Shown here one piece after another: positions 45,296 to 58,179 of a stretch of DNA of 64,000 nt. Origin of the DNA: Glossina fuscipes (Eukaryota > Arthropoda > Insecta > Diptera > Glossinidae). Position 1 is the stretch's first letter, and every line of letters begins with the position of its first letter. The position numbers and the translations under genes are program-made. The notes below the pieces were generated by a model. The model had not been told where the DNA came from. It searched no databases and saw only the letters and a program-made list of their open reading frames with translations. The stretch covers positions 3,035,541 to 3,099,540 of the forward strand of contig NW_023998432.1 in the NCBI RefSeq assembly GCF_014805625.2, given 5' to 3'.

Positions 45296-46979
45296 ATATA
45301 TGTTGAATAGAAAAACGCGCAATTAAGCATATTTTATATGTCATTATTATATACGCACTCTTCCTTAGAAATATGCTACTATTGCCTAACAATTCGCATA
45401 AAAATTTTATAGCGAACATTTATGCATCTTCACTGTAAGCTATCCTCTTACAACCTTACACTTCATTATCCTTCAGCCAATCAGAAATTGCTTATAATTG
45501 TTAACCTTCGTCGTGCGGCTTTACTGATTCAAAGCTAAAATGGCAGACCAAACAATTGTATTTATAGGAGATTATAATAAAAGACGTGTCCATTAACGTA
45601 CACAAGAAGACATTATTAAAGAGAATTTCCCTATTTGTTTGTTAATTTCGTCTTTCACAATTCTCCAAAAATAAACAAATATTACCATATCGTCCACTGA
45701 AGGTTCAAAAAATACTATTCCATATAATTACGCATCAAAGGTAATCTCACGCACCCATTTCTTTCATTTATGCTGTTACAGGCTGTGTTGATTAGGCCAT
45801 GTGTATAAAATTGATAATGTACATAAATGAGGAAATAGGTGAACTTTTGTTTCTTAATCGCCCACTATAGGTTAAGCTTTAAAACATCATATATACGGTA
45901 GTCGTAAACAAAGTTATTGGTATTCGACTACATACAAATAATATTTGCCTACAAATTGCTAAAAATGCTTTTCACGCCAAATGAAAGTTCAGTGTTAAAA
46001 CAGTAGAGACCGCCGATATCTTATTTAATTTAATTATAAATGTCTGTCTATCTCCTTGACGTCTCTGTAGTTAGCGATTTGTAAGCTCGCAAAAATTCGA
46101 TCTGAAAGCTATAGGTTAATTTTCTTAGATTAGCTTTGTTTGGGGAGATTATACTACTAGGCAATGCGGTAAATCTATTGTCAAAATGGTACTTGTTTGA
46201 AAACAAATACCGCTGTTAACCATTTTCTTTTATTCTCATCGATGAGGGGTATATATTTTGTCGAAATGTTTGCAACACCAGAAGAAAACTTCAGAGACAT
46301 CATAAAAAATAGATATTCTCGATCACCATCAAATTCTGAATCGATTTAATCATGTCCATGTGTCCGTATGTGTACCGTTTCTTTTTATGCTTTCTCCTCG
46401 CAGCAAAAAGGAAGGTATCGGCCACAAATTTGACAGAAAAATTAGAAGTTCTTGCGCGTAAATTGGTGTTAAAAATGTACAAAATTGGTCGAAGGTTACG
46501 CCTACAGTACTACGTAACGAGAGTGATGGGGCCGAAAGATTTTTCCTTTGCCATTAACTGTTAAGTTTAAAGTTCAGTAAGGCAGTTAAAATTAGCAATA
46601 AATGGCTGGTCGGTCAAAAAACGTGTGTAATATTAAAATAGACAACACAAGATCATTTCTTTACATGACACTCTTCCATCGGTTTATATGGCAAAACTTG
46701 CTCGCGATGTATTGGAAGCAATCAACGAATAAGTGCTAGGCCATGCAACTTACTCATCAAACTCAATTCCTTCCAATTGTCATTCGTTCACATTAATGGG
46801 AGATGCGTTTACTCCGCAATGCTTACTTCTAACGAAAATGGGTCGATATTGGGTTTTTCCTCAAAAGAACAATAGTTTCGCTGCCGTAGGGTGGTTGGTA
46901 GGAAAAGTGTATATTTAGTAATGAGCAGTAATTCGAATAAAGTATTGTTCATAATTTTCTTATAACAAACGTGCATTAC

Positions 46980-47115
46980 GACAGCGGGATAGTCGAATGG
47001 TGGAGAGTCGCCACTTCTAAGTCGGTGCTCGCGAGTTTATGCTGTAAGAGCATGTTTGGTCGTAGCTTCACTATATGCTAGGCTCCGACCACTTTCTAAC
47101 TCTTTCCTTTTTCCC
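46980..47115 (+). repeat. tRNA-derived SINE-like or decayed tRNA-like sequence
   Basis: TAGTCGAATGG (46990-47000) fits the internal pol III A box, GTGCTCGCGAGTTTATGC near 47026 is a poor B-box candidate, and a T-run (CCTTTTTCCC) at about 47107-47116 could terminate pol III. ACAGC at 46981 can pair with GCTGT at 47041. The span from A-box region to pairing arm is only 65 bases and the anticodon arm is not convincing, so a functional tRNA is unlikely. Confidence 0.25.
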
Positions 47116-50064
47116 ACTTCTGGCGCGAAATAACCGTGTTACATGTACATCGAATTTCTCTCGAGTGTACATAAATAATATTTGCGAAAGGTAGAGTCAG
47201 TCGCAAAAACACATTTGAGTCGAAAAGAAAACCTAAGTTAAGAATGCTGTCAAACTAAGTAAACTGTAAATAATATTACCCCTAAAGGAATTGATTGTAA
47301 ATAAAATCACAATCTAGTAATACAAACCGTATAAAAAAAAGACAATTTCTTAACAATACAAACATTCTAGCTTTTCATGGACATACCTGATAACTATAAA
47401 TTTAATCAGCCTCGGAAATTGGAAAAATCTGATTCAACCAATAACGCACAAAAGCGTATCGACAGATTTCACATATATATCTGAACTTATTAGGTTCCTC
47501 ATTGTTGCCATAAATAGCTAATCAATAATCGATTTTTGTACATGTTTACCTTATGAAGGCGAATGTGGTCTTTTTCGTTTGTTGTGTAGATTGAGTTTTT
47601 GGTTACACGTGTCTTTCGATTTATTAAAAATTATAAATGTTTATTAAATTTCAAAATATATCTTTTACTATGTAATTATCGTTGATTCAAATGCGGACAA
47701 CGGGACGCAGACAAATACATGAGCAGCGTTTATATATATTTAAATCTTTCTACAGAAACAAGTAAGCGATTACAGGCAGTGAACTTATAATACACTACGT
47801 ATACGTGATAAAAAGTTGAAAAAAGAAGTATTGATATGATTATAATATGTGGCGATTTTTGATAAATAATAAACTGAGTTTTTATAGTTACTTAAAGAGT
47901 TAATGCAGTTTTATGTTTTAATATTAAATTCAGCTAAACAATTTCTTATTTGAAACTTAAAGCTTAGCTATTATTTCTAAATTGTGATTTATATTGACAC
48001 ACGCTAGCCGACAAGTGCTGGAGTTCTTTGGCGAATTTTTCTATACATTTGTAGTAAATGTGATAACTTATATAATTGGCGATAAAGAGTATCGTTTTCA
48101 TAAAAAATTAATAGATGCTTTGAGGCGTACGGGGCCTCCAAACTGGAATTACAAAAAACTGGACATTTCGTGAAGCAAATAAGTCGCGATATATTTATAA
48201 ATTTAAAAATATCATACATACATGATGTATATAATTAAAGGGCATTCAAAAGAATCATATTTTCAATATGATTAACTGTATACGCTTACGTGCTTTACGA
48301 GCAGAAGTTTATTCAACCTTCCATGGGGAAGTAAGAAAAATAAACAAGAGAGTGGAAGAGAAGAGAAGGCGTCACAGTTTTGCACTTACATTCTGCTCTA
48401 AACAATTTTATGTGCAAATATAAAAATTTTCTTAATGGCTTGCTTCTTTATTTTTTGAACTATGTTCACGTAAACTTACTTGTGTCAAAACAATTGTTAG
48501 TTAAGGTGTATTAGTACTTAAGTACATACGTGTTAACGTATATGAATAAGTGCTCATGGGCGTGTGCGTGTGTTAGTGTGTATGTACTCAGTGCATGTAG
48601 CTTTTAACACAGTCAGCGTGATGGTCAAAATACCTGTAGATAATGTAACAAAACCAAGCGTACAGTAAGGAAGAAATTTTAATCGGCATAAACCGAATCT
48701 CGTGCTACCCACGGCTCATGCTTATAATTTTGAATCATTTCTGCCCAGTGATAGTTTCATTACCTTCTAGATACTCACAACAAGTTTATAACGATAGTTA
48801 TTTGACCTCACTTTCACCCATGCATTTTTGTTATCACAAGTTGAAGGTGTCATGATGAATTTACATAATATCACTGATGGCAATTCCTGCCTTACAGAAG
48901 CACTTTCTCTTTGATAAGCATAAATGGATTTTGTTTTTCCACAAAGTTTGATGTATTCAAGGCTAAAAAAAGCCATTTCCTGTACACTTCACCGAAATTT
49001 ACATATTATGTGAACTAAAATCCAAATATTCTAGTATAGTGGAATAGCCGTAGAATTATCTACTACCAGCATTAGTTGCATCGTCTATCCGTTCTCCCAG
49101 TATGTACTTTCCTAAATGTGGCTATAGAGCGTATTCGATATTAATATTGGTAAAGTGAAAAAATGGTAACGTTGTTCTAACAAAGAATCCATGATTGGCA
49201 ATTTTAGCGATGTGTTTATATGTTTACTTGTACAAGAGCCTCAATTCTTTTCTAAATTTTAATATTTGGTTTCTGTCCTATTTACTGTTAAGTTATTGGG
49301 GAAGCTAGTTACTTGTTTTATGGGAAATTGCAGACAGACTTTACTTAAAATTGTTGACTGTTACCAATAGCTGAAGCTCCAGGTAGCAGAAATCTTTGCA
49401 AACACAATTCTGCAGTTATTCCCAAGCATAAACACGTAACACGTCTACGCACAATAATATACTTAACATAACTTGCTCTAAAAAAAGTCGTGAAATTTAT
49501 CGCACAAGGTATAACAAATAATAGACTTTTAATTTGTAGATTTTTGTTTAGCATCTGGAGAACGACGGGATCAGTTTTGAGGAGTTTTAGCCAAGAATTA
49601 AAAAAGATCGACTTTAAGATGACATTTGAGATTTTAGATAAATTTATAATATCGTGAAAGTGATTTCTTCGCAGAGAGATAGGCAACATAGGAATGATAT
49701 CCTAGCACTGTTAAATCAATTTTAGTAGCCATTCCGATTGCAAAAAGTGAAAAGTTTATAGTATCCCTTTTAAGTCCATGAAGAACCCAATGCACTACTC
49801 TTAGTGGATACATTAACCAATTTTCATACCACTTACACTTCAGAAAATTAAATTTTAAGCTACTAGCTCCCCGTTTGCATCAATATTCATGTATAAAAGA
49901 CTTCATAGTTGGCGCTATAAAATAAAATCAATAATTTTCCCCGCATTTGGCCTATAGAAGATGCATGTTTAGACGCGTATCGCATTCTCGCAATAAAATT
50001 TATTTAAATAATTAAAATGAAAAGATTTGTTGAAATCAAGTTGAAATATTATACAATAAAAATC

Positions 50065-50092
50065 ATTATTATTATTATTATTATTATTATTT
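50065..50092. repeat. (ATT)n microsatellite
   Basis: An uninterrupted ATT run of about nine units. Confidence 0.95.
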
Positions 50093-51117
50093 TATTTCTG
50101 TTATCCATACCTATAAAGCTCTTTCTTTCCTTTCATCTATTTGCAGTTATTGTATATTCATGATCGTCAGCATTCATGTACTCACTAATGAAATTGCATC
50201 TGCTTGTGTGATATGTTTCGGATTGGACGCCCGAGGTAAGCTTAAAATGAAAATTTGCTTTTCTATTTTAGTTTTTTTATCACCATCGCAGCGAATACGT
50301 TTCGTTTTCAAAACGCTTGTAACGGGTTGCATTACAATACAAAACCCCATATGCGCTAGGTATCGTAAATGCGCTTACGCAGGCTATCACAGCTTGAAAG
50401 AAGAAAAAAATTACATTTTGCTTGAAGGAATTACATTCTAGTTGCACCAAGAAAATGCTTTAATCAGTTTTCATTAAATATTTTTATTTTATTGTACAAC
50501 GTCTATAGTTTATAAATAAATATTACATACACATTAGGGGTGTAGTTAAGTTTTGAAACATTTTTCAAAATATAATACCACATCTGGCCTACTTTATTAC
50601 CCTTACGCGCTATTCTGCAGTACCTGGAACTTTAACGAAGGCAAAACGAGTCATTTTCGTTAAATAGTGAATATGTGTCAACGAAATTTCCACTCTAAGA
50701 AACGTACGATGAGTATATTTTTTAGGTAAAAACGTGTCAGTACTGGCTCAAGAGTTTAAGTTCCGAGAACTTAAACGGCAATTTTTCGCATGTGAACAGT
50801 CGGTTAAGGACAAAAACGAAAGATTTTTACGTTGTATTGTATTGTATTGTGTGGGTCAGTCTAACATCGAAAACGATCTTAATTATGAAAGCAACAGAAT
50901 CAGTGACAAATGATAGAATTGAGCCGAGCAGTAAAAAACACGTTCGGAATATTCAACAAGTGGAAAAACATACATTCGTAAATCTAAATCGAGTGAATCT
51001 TCTATGAAAAAATTGAAGAGAATAAAATGCGGGTGTTCTTTAATCTTGAACGATTTACGTGGTCTATTTTTTCAATTTTGTATAGTTGGTGGGTAGGATA
51101 AACTATAGAATGTAACA

Positions 51118-51370
51118 ATTTCTATACCCTAACCGAGTTCTAGTACAGGGTGTATTAAGTTTGAAAGCGTATGTACAACAACCAGAAGGATTTGAAATAG
51201 ACTGACTTTCAATTCAAAATCATTCTATAAACTTAAGCTTGTCTGTCTGTCCAACAGCCTATCCGTCTGATATTTGTCTATGTAATATTTGATTCAACTG
51301 AATATCTTAATTTTTCCGACCAGAAGAATATTTAGACGAATATATTTCGATCATTTCATTACACTTAATG
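51118..51370 (+). repeat. Dispersed repeat family Q, copy 5
   Basis: Starts CTATACCCTAACCGAG (a variant of ATACCCTACACC) and continues with AAAATCATTCTATAAACTTA, AAGCTTGTCTGTCTGTCC and CCGTCTGATATTTGTCTATG. Confidence 0.55.
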
Positions 51371-51759
51371 ATATGGTAAAATAATTTCATAGAATGGAAA
51401 CGGAGGTCAAAAAAAAAGTTGTGGAAGGAGGGGATAACGAAAGTGTCATAAGAGTAACCGACTGTCTTACGTTCGCAACGTTATTATGTCTGTTATAAAT
51501 TTGAGGTAAAACAGGGTCATTTAAAACATAACACGAAATTCAGAAAAAAAGAATTCATTATAGGTGCGCATTTACAACGTCTTCTAGTTACGATGCCGAG
51601 CAAGCAAGTGCGGGTGAATAAACAATATACTTCCTACACTTCGTATATTTACATTAAACAACGAGATAGAAAGAATTATTAACAAATTTAGATTTACGCA
51701 TACCATTAGTCTAAAAATGGTGACCTTCGTCATATATCAAATATATAATTAATATAATC

Positions 51760-52178
51760 ACTGAAGTGACGATAGCCCACAAACATAACCCACATTTTTA
51801 TGGTTCATGTTTTCACTAAAAATGTCTTTGCTACGTTACAGTTTATTGCAAAATAAACAGCAAACATATAAAATAAGTATTGTAGCCTCTAATTATGAAC
51901 ACAAAAACAAAAATGCTTAGTTTTTGCGAGTAAATCTCATGCAAAATTGCAGTACAAATACTAAAAAAATGCGATGTCCATATTGTGTTGTAACCATTTT
52001 TAGAGACATTACCTGACTACAGGTTTTTGATATGTCGTGAAAAATGCTAAAACCTATCAGAAAAACCTAAATTCATTACCCTGGTCCGGGTCGATCACCA
52101 AATTTCGCCATAAACCGGCCCTCTCCATATTTAGAACAGCCTAAAGGCAAAATGTTGCAATAATGTTCTGAATTAAGA
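51760..52178 (-). mobile_element. Family T copy 3, truncated
   Basis: Begins with the terminal repeat ACTGAAGTGACGATAGCCCA at 51760. The sequence is the reverse complement of the right half of T copy 1: GTTGTAACCATTTTTAGAGA, AAAACCTATCAGAAAAACCT, CGGCCCTCTCCATATTTAG, TTGCAATAATGTTC. It stops at a GA microsatellite at 52176; the other terminus is missing. Confidence 0.8.
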
Positions 52179-52211
52179 GAGAGAGAGAGAGAGGGAAAGG
52201 GAGAGGGAGAT
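52176..52211. repeat. (AG)n purine tract
   Basis: An AG run of about nine units passing into GGGAAAGGGAGAGGGAGA. It marks the truncation point of T copy 3. Confidence 0.9.
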
Positions 52212-52732
52212 TAATATGAAAATATTCATTGGAGAATATTTATTTCATAATTAATTATTGTTATACTCTTCTGAGATGGCTGCAAGGCTTTCCACGTCCG
52301 TTGTTGTTTCAATGCAAGATTAGTGGCAACAAATTTCATACATCCACTCCATTCATTTACTGCGTCGTACATGACACGAAGCCACAAATTTTACATGAAT
52401 TTGTGTTAAGTTCCTCTTCTTAAACCCATTGCCGAGTCATGGATCGCGTATTATTTATTTACAAAAATGTCTATCAAAAACGTAACATCAGCTGCATTTA
52501 AAACTTAAAAATCGCATACAAAGTTATATAAATTTGTACAATTTTAAGATGAAGAATAAATTTTATAATAAATAAACGAAAAGAAAAAAGGGGGAAAAGA
52601 GAAGAGACGACAAGCCTCGAAATTGTAGGTAAATCCGGTTTGAAGCTAAGATCTGTATCACTGAGAAGTTGCGATAACTGCGCATTTAACTTAATACAAA
52701 GCCCGCTTAATACAAAAAAGAACACTTATTAT

Positions 52733-53230
52733 TATATCCTACACCACTTGTGGTAGAACGTACATTAATTTTCTACGGATGTATCCAACAGTTAGAAGTA
52801 TGCAACCTATCTACATTTTCTTATACCGACTGATTCAAATTTTCTGAACCGCATCAAGCTTGCGTCTCTGTCTCGCCCGTTGTTCGTAGTCTGGTTATGT
52901 ATTATTATTGTGTTTAATTTAGGGTTTGGAATTTTTGCTATCTTTTGACGAAATTTGGTACACTGACATTTTTGCACCTAATGCGAACCATTTTGAAACC
53001 AGATTAGATTTGATCTTGTTCCGGCGGCAAGTCCATTTATTTTTAAAAATTGCCTGCATAAAAACCGTTTGCAATCATTAAAATATCTCGGCAAAAATCG
53101 CGGAATGCTAATGTTTTAGCGTGCCAAACTGACGTAAAAAATTTTGGTTATGGTCGGGCGATTGGTCGATTCTCGTCTTATATAAAAATTCCTAAGAAAA
53201 GTAAAACCTTTTATTGCGCAAGTAGATTTC
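52733..53230 (+). repeat. Dispersed repeat family Q, copy 6, with tail
   Basis: The start TATATCCTACACCACTTG parallels copy 1's ATACCCTACACCACTTTG. ACTGATTCAAATTTTCTGAA and AAGCTTGCGTCTCTGTCTC follow. The later part (AAAATCGCGGAATGCTAATG, TTCCTAAGAAAAGTAAAACC) resembles 13300-13440, where a decayed copy is likely. Confidence 0.5.
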
Positions 53231-53303
53231 GAGATGAAAATTGGTTTGTAATAATAATTTGATATAAAAATTAATTGTATTAATTTTAACTACCTAAATC
53301 TAT

Positions 53304-54006
53304 TTTTATACCCATCACCGAAAGATGAGGGGCACATTCACTTTATCAAACATTCGTTTTATTCAAAACGAAGCATTGGAGACCCCATAAGGTGTATATA
53401 TTCTTGATCAGGATAAAATCCTAAATTGATTTGAGTCTCTCCGTCTCTATAATCTTTGTTGCAAACCTTCCCCTGGCCGCAAAAATAAAGCTATCGACTT
53501 TAAATTTAGCAGAAGCATTGGAAGTTCTTGCACGTAAATTGGGATTGAAAATATACCAAATTGTGAACTTTTACCCCAAAGTTTTAACGTGGGTAGTACT
53601 GTAGCACCTGTACAAAATCGGAAAAAACTGACTACGCCTACTCAATATTATAGTGTATCAAAATTTAATTTGTTTTCGAATACCTTTATAACGTTTCAGA
53701 AAACCCATAAAGTATAGAAATTTTTGGCCACTTTTAAATTTGGAATGCACCTAAGCATGTTCTCATGTCTGCATGCCCAAATCCGTAATCTCTGTGATAA
53801 ACATTTTCCGGTTAGCGAAAATGAAGACGTTGCCTACAACTTAAAATTTTCCAAGGACTCGCCTAAAACGCGCACACACCTACGCGACAAAAACTTTTAT
53901 TTTGAAAATAAAAAAATCATCCGCGCCCATTCCGTATTATAGGGTATGAAAACGTAATTTTTTTAACCTTTTTTGTCTTTTTAGGAGAACGGTGATGGGT
54001 ATGAAA
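53304..54006 (+). mobile_element. Family P, second end-to-end copy
   Basis: Left end TTTTATACCCATCACCG (53304) and right end CGGTGATGGGTATGAAAG (to about 54006) form an inverted pair. Internal blocks: GGAGACCCCATAAGGTGTAT, TATTCTTGATCAGGATAAAA, TCCTAAATTGATTTGAGTCT, AGTTCTTGCACGTAAATTGG. The interior blocks run in the opposite order and orientation to those of the copy at 28655-29485, as expected for an element with similar ends inserted the other way round. No coding sequence of note. Confidence 0.6.
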
Positions 54007-55756
54007 GATTCAGTCTTGACCGAATATAATATTCTCACTTGCTTGGAATTGATCCCATTTAAAAGTTTCCATGAAAAGCATGCATATGAGAGCCAAAGGG
54101 AAAAACATTAACTTTATTAAGTTTGGAGTTTGGACCACATCGATATACGTTTTGCGCCCCTTGTACATAAAGGCTTTTTAGGTGAAGTGACGTAAAATAT
54201 TTAATGTCCAGCCTTCCTGACAATAATAGTTTTATTTAGTTTTATAATTATTATTATTTACGCGGTTTTTGAATGCATACAATTAGCAATCAGAGAACAA
54301 TGTAAATTGATTTATTTTGGTTATAGTCGTTTTGTAACTCGAAAAGAGTAACTGGAATCGGGATGGTCTTAAGAAGAGAATTAATCGAAAAAGATGATAA
54401 ATTGATTGGTCCGTTGTTTGCCGTTACAGTTTGAATGAAAACCATTTCAACTTTTTTCCGGTTTTAAAGACTGTATCCTGATCTTAGCAGATCTGTTTTG
54501 AGCAGCGAAAATATGGAGCCAAAGTGTAGCTAGGAATCAACGACTTATAAATCTAAAAGCTATTTACAGCCGAAGATGGCAATGAGCGATATCATATATG
54601 AGTAAGCTATTCTGCTCTTTGCAAAATCCGAAAAAATTTGAACTGTTTAGCTTTATTAAAAGTATACACATTTTCTTTATATCTTGCTCGGGAGCATGTG
54701 CCAGATCAAGATGCAAATAAAAATCTTGGGAAAAACTTTTGATGGTACATATTGAGAAAACCTTTGTAAATATTTTTTGTGAATATTTTCCTAAATGACC
54801 GTTTCATAAGTCCATAGCTAATTAAAAAGCGCGGAAAATTTCTATGCAGCTAATGATTATTCACGCTTCAAATCAAAATACTGAGACATTTCTAATACAA
54901 TGCAATGGAGTTTTAGTATATATATTAAAGAGTCGCGCCCAACTAACGTATATTCAAAAGGTACGCCAAGGCCTGCGCGGCTTGACTCATTCTATGTTTA
55001 TTATTTTCAATTGCTTTGAGTTTTAAAGAATAAGAGCTTTTTTACTTTTTACTTAAATGTACTTATACGAACTTATGTTTACAGATACAAGTGCTGATAT
55101 ACGGCACGATACAGTGAAATTGTTTGAGTAGAAAACCATAATTAACATATTATAATTATAAAAATATCGAGTAAAAAGTTTAAACTTAAATGTTAAAATT
55201 TAAAAGATTTTGAAATATTTCAGTATATCCCATGATCGTAAGTTGAATGTAGAAAAAATTTACAAGTTTATACACTCTACGGCGCAGAATTAGAAAGAAG
55301 AACACAGATGGCTAGATAATCGTACACAAAATATCGGAAAATTATAGCTAACCGAGAAATTAGCTTATCGGTACTCAGTAAACTCAGTAGAATGAACGGG
55401 CTGGCAGCAGCAGTGGTTTTACCGTAGAAATCTAAAAGTATCGTGAGCAGATCACATGTCCATTGCCGTAAGTCCTGAGAAGAATATAATTTGAGCGTGA
55501 GGTAATAAAGTGTATTCAAAAATGAGAACTGGGTATTTTAGACTCATAATACATGGAGAAAAATATGGGCCCCTATACCTAATAGTGGGAGGGGCAGAAA
55601 CTTAAGTTTAGTTTAATTTCATTTCCAATAAACACAATAGCCCATTAGTAATGCGATTTTACCTTGAACTTGGATCTTCGAGTTGTTGCTGCTCGCGTTC
55701 GAGTAAATTGCTGCTTAAGTTATTTGTGTTATATGTGCCAATTTATTCAAGAACAT
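54007..55756. other. No gene recognised
   Basis: AT-rich DNA. ORFs at 54844-55026 (+) and 55277-55519 (-) have no motif. The 55277-55519 frame is hydrophobic but isolated. Confidence 0.4.
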
Positions 55757-56035
55757 ATCTATTTATTTATTTATTTATTTATTCTACAAGAAACTCAACT
55801 TGAACAAATTGACAGTCGAGTTCAATTGACTGTTAAAGTAAAGCTTAAATTAATTAATATTAAAACTTAGTATAAGTATAATAAAACAAATAAGAAAGAA
55901 AAAAAAGAAAAAAAAAGAGATAAAGCATGTACACAACTAGCATAGAGCCACACCTACAACATGCATAAGCTTGGCAACCGATAATAGTTAACAAGAATTA
56001 GTTTTCGACTCATCGAGATTTTTTAAAGTTAAGAG

Positions 56036-57110
56036 CTAATTTAAGTACGACATAGGTAAATTACGCGTATTAAGCAATGTTGCTTTAATGGACTTTAAAG
56101 ACTCGGATAATGAAAAGAAGTGATAGACTTCATTTAGGTTCTTGCAAACAACTCTGAGCGGGTTAAACAGCTCGGAGAAATGGTTGGGGACATTAAAGTT
56201 TGTTTCACCAAGTAATGCAGGAAAGTCAATAGCACTATTTATTACTTTGATTACGAAGGAAACGACAAGAAAAAATGTACGTTTCTCGAGAGAGAGCAAC
56301 CTATTTTCATAGGGGGGAAGAGAGGCAATCGGAACCCAACCCAAATTGCTAAGGGCAAACAGCAAGAACTGCTTTTGCACAGATTCAATTGAATCTACGT
56401 AGCACCTATACGAAGGAAGCCATACAACAGAGGTATACTCGAGTGTAGGTCTAACCAAACACATGTATAGCCATTTCGTAATGTAAGGAACATCAAGCCC
56501 TTTGGACCACCTCTTTATAAAATCAAGCGTGGACTTAGCTTTGCTTAACGAGAACTCAATATGCAAGTTAAAACGTAATCTATGGTCAAATAGAACGCCT
56601 AAACCTGTGAACGTATCGACGTCCTCCAACTTATGCGAATCAATGATATACTGAGTAATGAATGACTTTGTTCTTGAGAAAGAAAGCTTCTTACATTTAT
56701 TTAGATTTAGTTTCAGGAGATTCAAAGAGCACCATGCAACCAAATTATTGAAGTCACTTTGAAGCTGATGTGATTGCGATTCTAGAGAGAAGAAAACAAT
56801 TCACATCATCAGCATGCATTAAGATCTGACTGGAATTAATCACGGATGGGAGATCATTAATGTATAAACTAAAAAAAATAGGACCTAACTGGCTGCTTTG
56901 AGGAATGCCAGACGTGACGGGGAATTCATCCGAGGGGGTGAAGTTAAACAAAACCCTGAAGGATCTATTGTTTTAACCAAGTTTCGGTGAAGGCCAAACA
57001 GGGGAACTCCGTGCCCACTGAGTTTAGGAAGGTAGAACGAATTTTTGAATTTAGGCCTCTAATATTTTGATAAATGAGAGATAGTGAGCCTGAAGAAACA
57101 TTTAGTTTTT
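56036..57110 (-). pseudogene. LINE copy C ORF2, endonuclease start joined to reverse transcriptase end
   Basis: On the minus strand the endonuclease start reads YQNIRGLNSKIRSTFLNS and FPCLAFTETWLKQ (about 56972-57070), the first conserved block of APE-type endonucleases (QN.RGL and ..TETWL, whose Glu is a metal ligand). The join leads into VTSGIPQSSQLGPIFFSLYI and LMHADDVNCF (YADD reads HADD). After a frame change there is an open run of 235 codons, 56036-56743, ending LPMSYLN, the longest intact reverse-transcriptase C-terminal segment here. Loss of most endonuclease and the first reverse-transcriptase motifs makes it non-functional. Confidence 0.8.
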
Positions 57111-57150
57111 TGAAGGCGACAGGACTACTGGTTTAGTATTGCGGGGTCGA

Positions 57151-57900
57151 TCACGAGGGATAATTTAGGATTATTAAGGATCCAACTGGCCACAGTGGTT
57201 TATCTAACAAGAATTTTAAAAGAAGCGATTGGTCTAGATTGAGAAGGAGCAAATTTAAAAATATACTAACGCGCTTTAGATTGACTAATGGGACTTTCGC
57301 CGCCAGATAACTTTTTACGTTATCCACAGATGTATCAGGTGCTAGTTTTGACACAAATATTGCTTTTCTGGGAGAAACTGCCGTCAAGCAAATGTCTTTA
57401 CTACTGGGAGCAGTAGGGTTCACGCTTAGGGAGTTTTGAGTTGGGTAGAATACAGATGGGGTTACCAAAGGAGCAGCTTTTGCGACATGCCCAGTATGGC
57501 GCCCAGCGTTGACTCTCGAACAGGCAGAAGGTGGGGATAATTTATATTGCTCTTTATTAGTTTTAGGCAATGACGCTTCAGTTAAGTGAGTGACGCTGCT
57601 AGGAGGCGATGCTCTTGCCACTTCAGCATAGCTTAAACCAGAAGGACTTACCGGCTTATTTATAACTTTTTTGTTACAGACCGACTCAGCCATATCAGAA
57701 ACGCTGACGTTCTTTGAGGACATTATGGAAGCGCTAACTTTCACCAACGAATCGGACTTAGGAGGAATTAGAGGTAACGTAGCACACGCTACACTACGAG
57801 TTGTGATTTTACTAGCTTGGGAAGAAGAGCTCAATAAAACGACACTCATCAAACCTAGTCTTAATGATCTGAAACTTTTACCACAAGTAGCCGCGATTTT
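57151..57900 (-). pseudogene. LINE copy C ORF1, N-terminal finger deleted
   Basis: The middle and C-terminal parts of ORF1: a Ser/Pro/Thr-rich linker with PVSPSGLSYAEVARASPPSS (shared with copy A, which has PAGPSVLSYAEVARVSPPRA), SRVNAGRHTGHVAKAA, then a C-terminal domain RKAIFVSKLAPDTSVDNVKS and LVNLKRVSIF, which copy A lacks. The frame is open, but its start (57966) reads through former 5' UTR because the finger-coding part is deleted. The tail after KRVSIF is probably frameshifted. Confidence 0.75.
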
Positions 57901-58179
57901 TACGTTGACACTGTAACAAGAGAGCAAAAGGAAAACAAAACTACAAACACCAAAAAAACAAAACAAAAAAAGAGAGACTTATATGAGAGTTCAATTTTTG
58001 TTTGCAAACATCCAATGAATCAAAGCGTCAAAAAAAATATTTCATTTGCTTTGAATTCACTCACTTTGTTCTCACAGTATATTATAAATTTACACACAAT
58101 AAGACAAAATGGCCGCGAAATTCAAAAAGAAATTAAAATATTAATTGCCGAAAAAAAATACAGACGACTATACCGCGCG

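Larger units (their letters stand above)
45296..51117. other. Long stretch without a recognised gene
   Basis: AT-rich. A P-family fragment lies at about 46224-46500 (GATGAGGGGTATATATTTTG, TCTGAATCGATTTAATCATG, TCCTCGCAGCAAAAAGG). A tRNA/SINE-like sequence at 46980 and an (ATT)n run at 50065 are listed separately. ORFs of up to 114 codons (49345-49689, minus) show no motif. Confidence 0.45.
55757..58179 (-). mobile_element. LINE copy C, with two internal deletions
   Basis: The 3' end is at 55757 (TATTTATTTATTTATTTATT tract on the plus strand), the 5' end at 58179, where identity with copy A ends. Two deletions are defined by comparison with copy A. At 56971/56972 the reverse-transcriptase frame jumps to the endonuclease N-terminus, losing the rest of the endonuclease and the first part of the reverse transcriptase. 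Near 57890 ORF1 jumps to the 5' UTR, losing the PHD-like finger (copy A 7540-7880). Conversely it keeps the ORF1 C-terminus and endonuclease start that copy A lacks. Confidence 0.85.

Noticed and set aside
49345..49689. A 114-codon minus-strand ORF
   Set aside because: No motif, no context signals and a composition typical of chance ORFs in AT-rich DNA.
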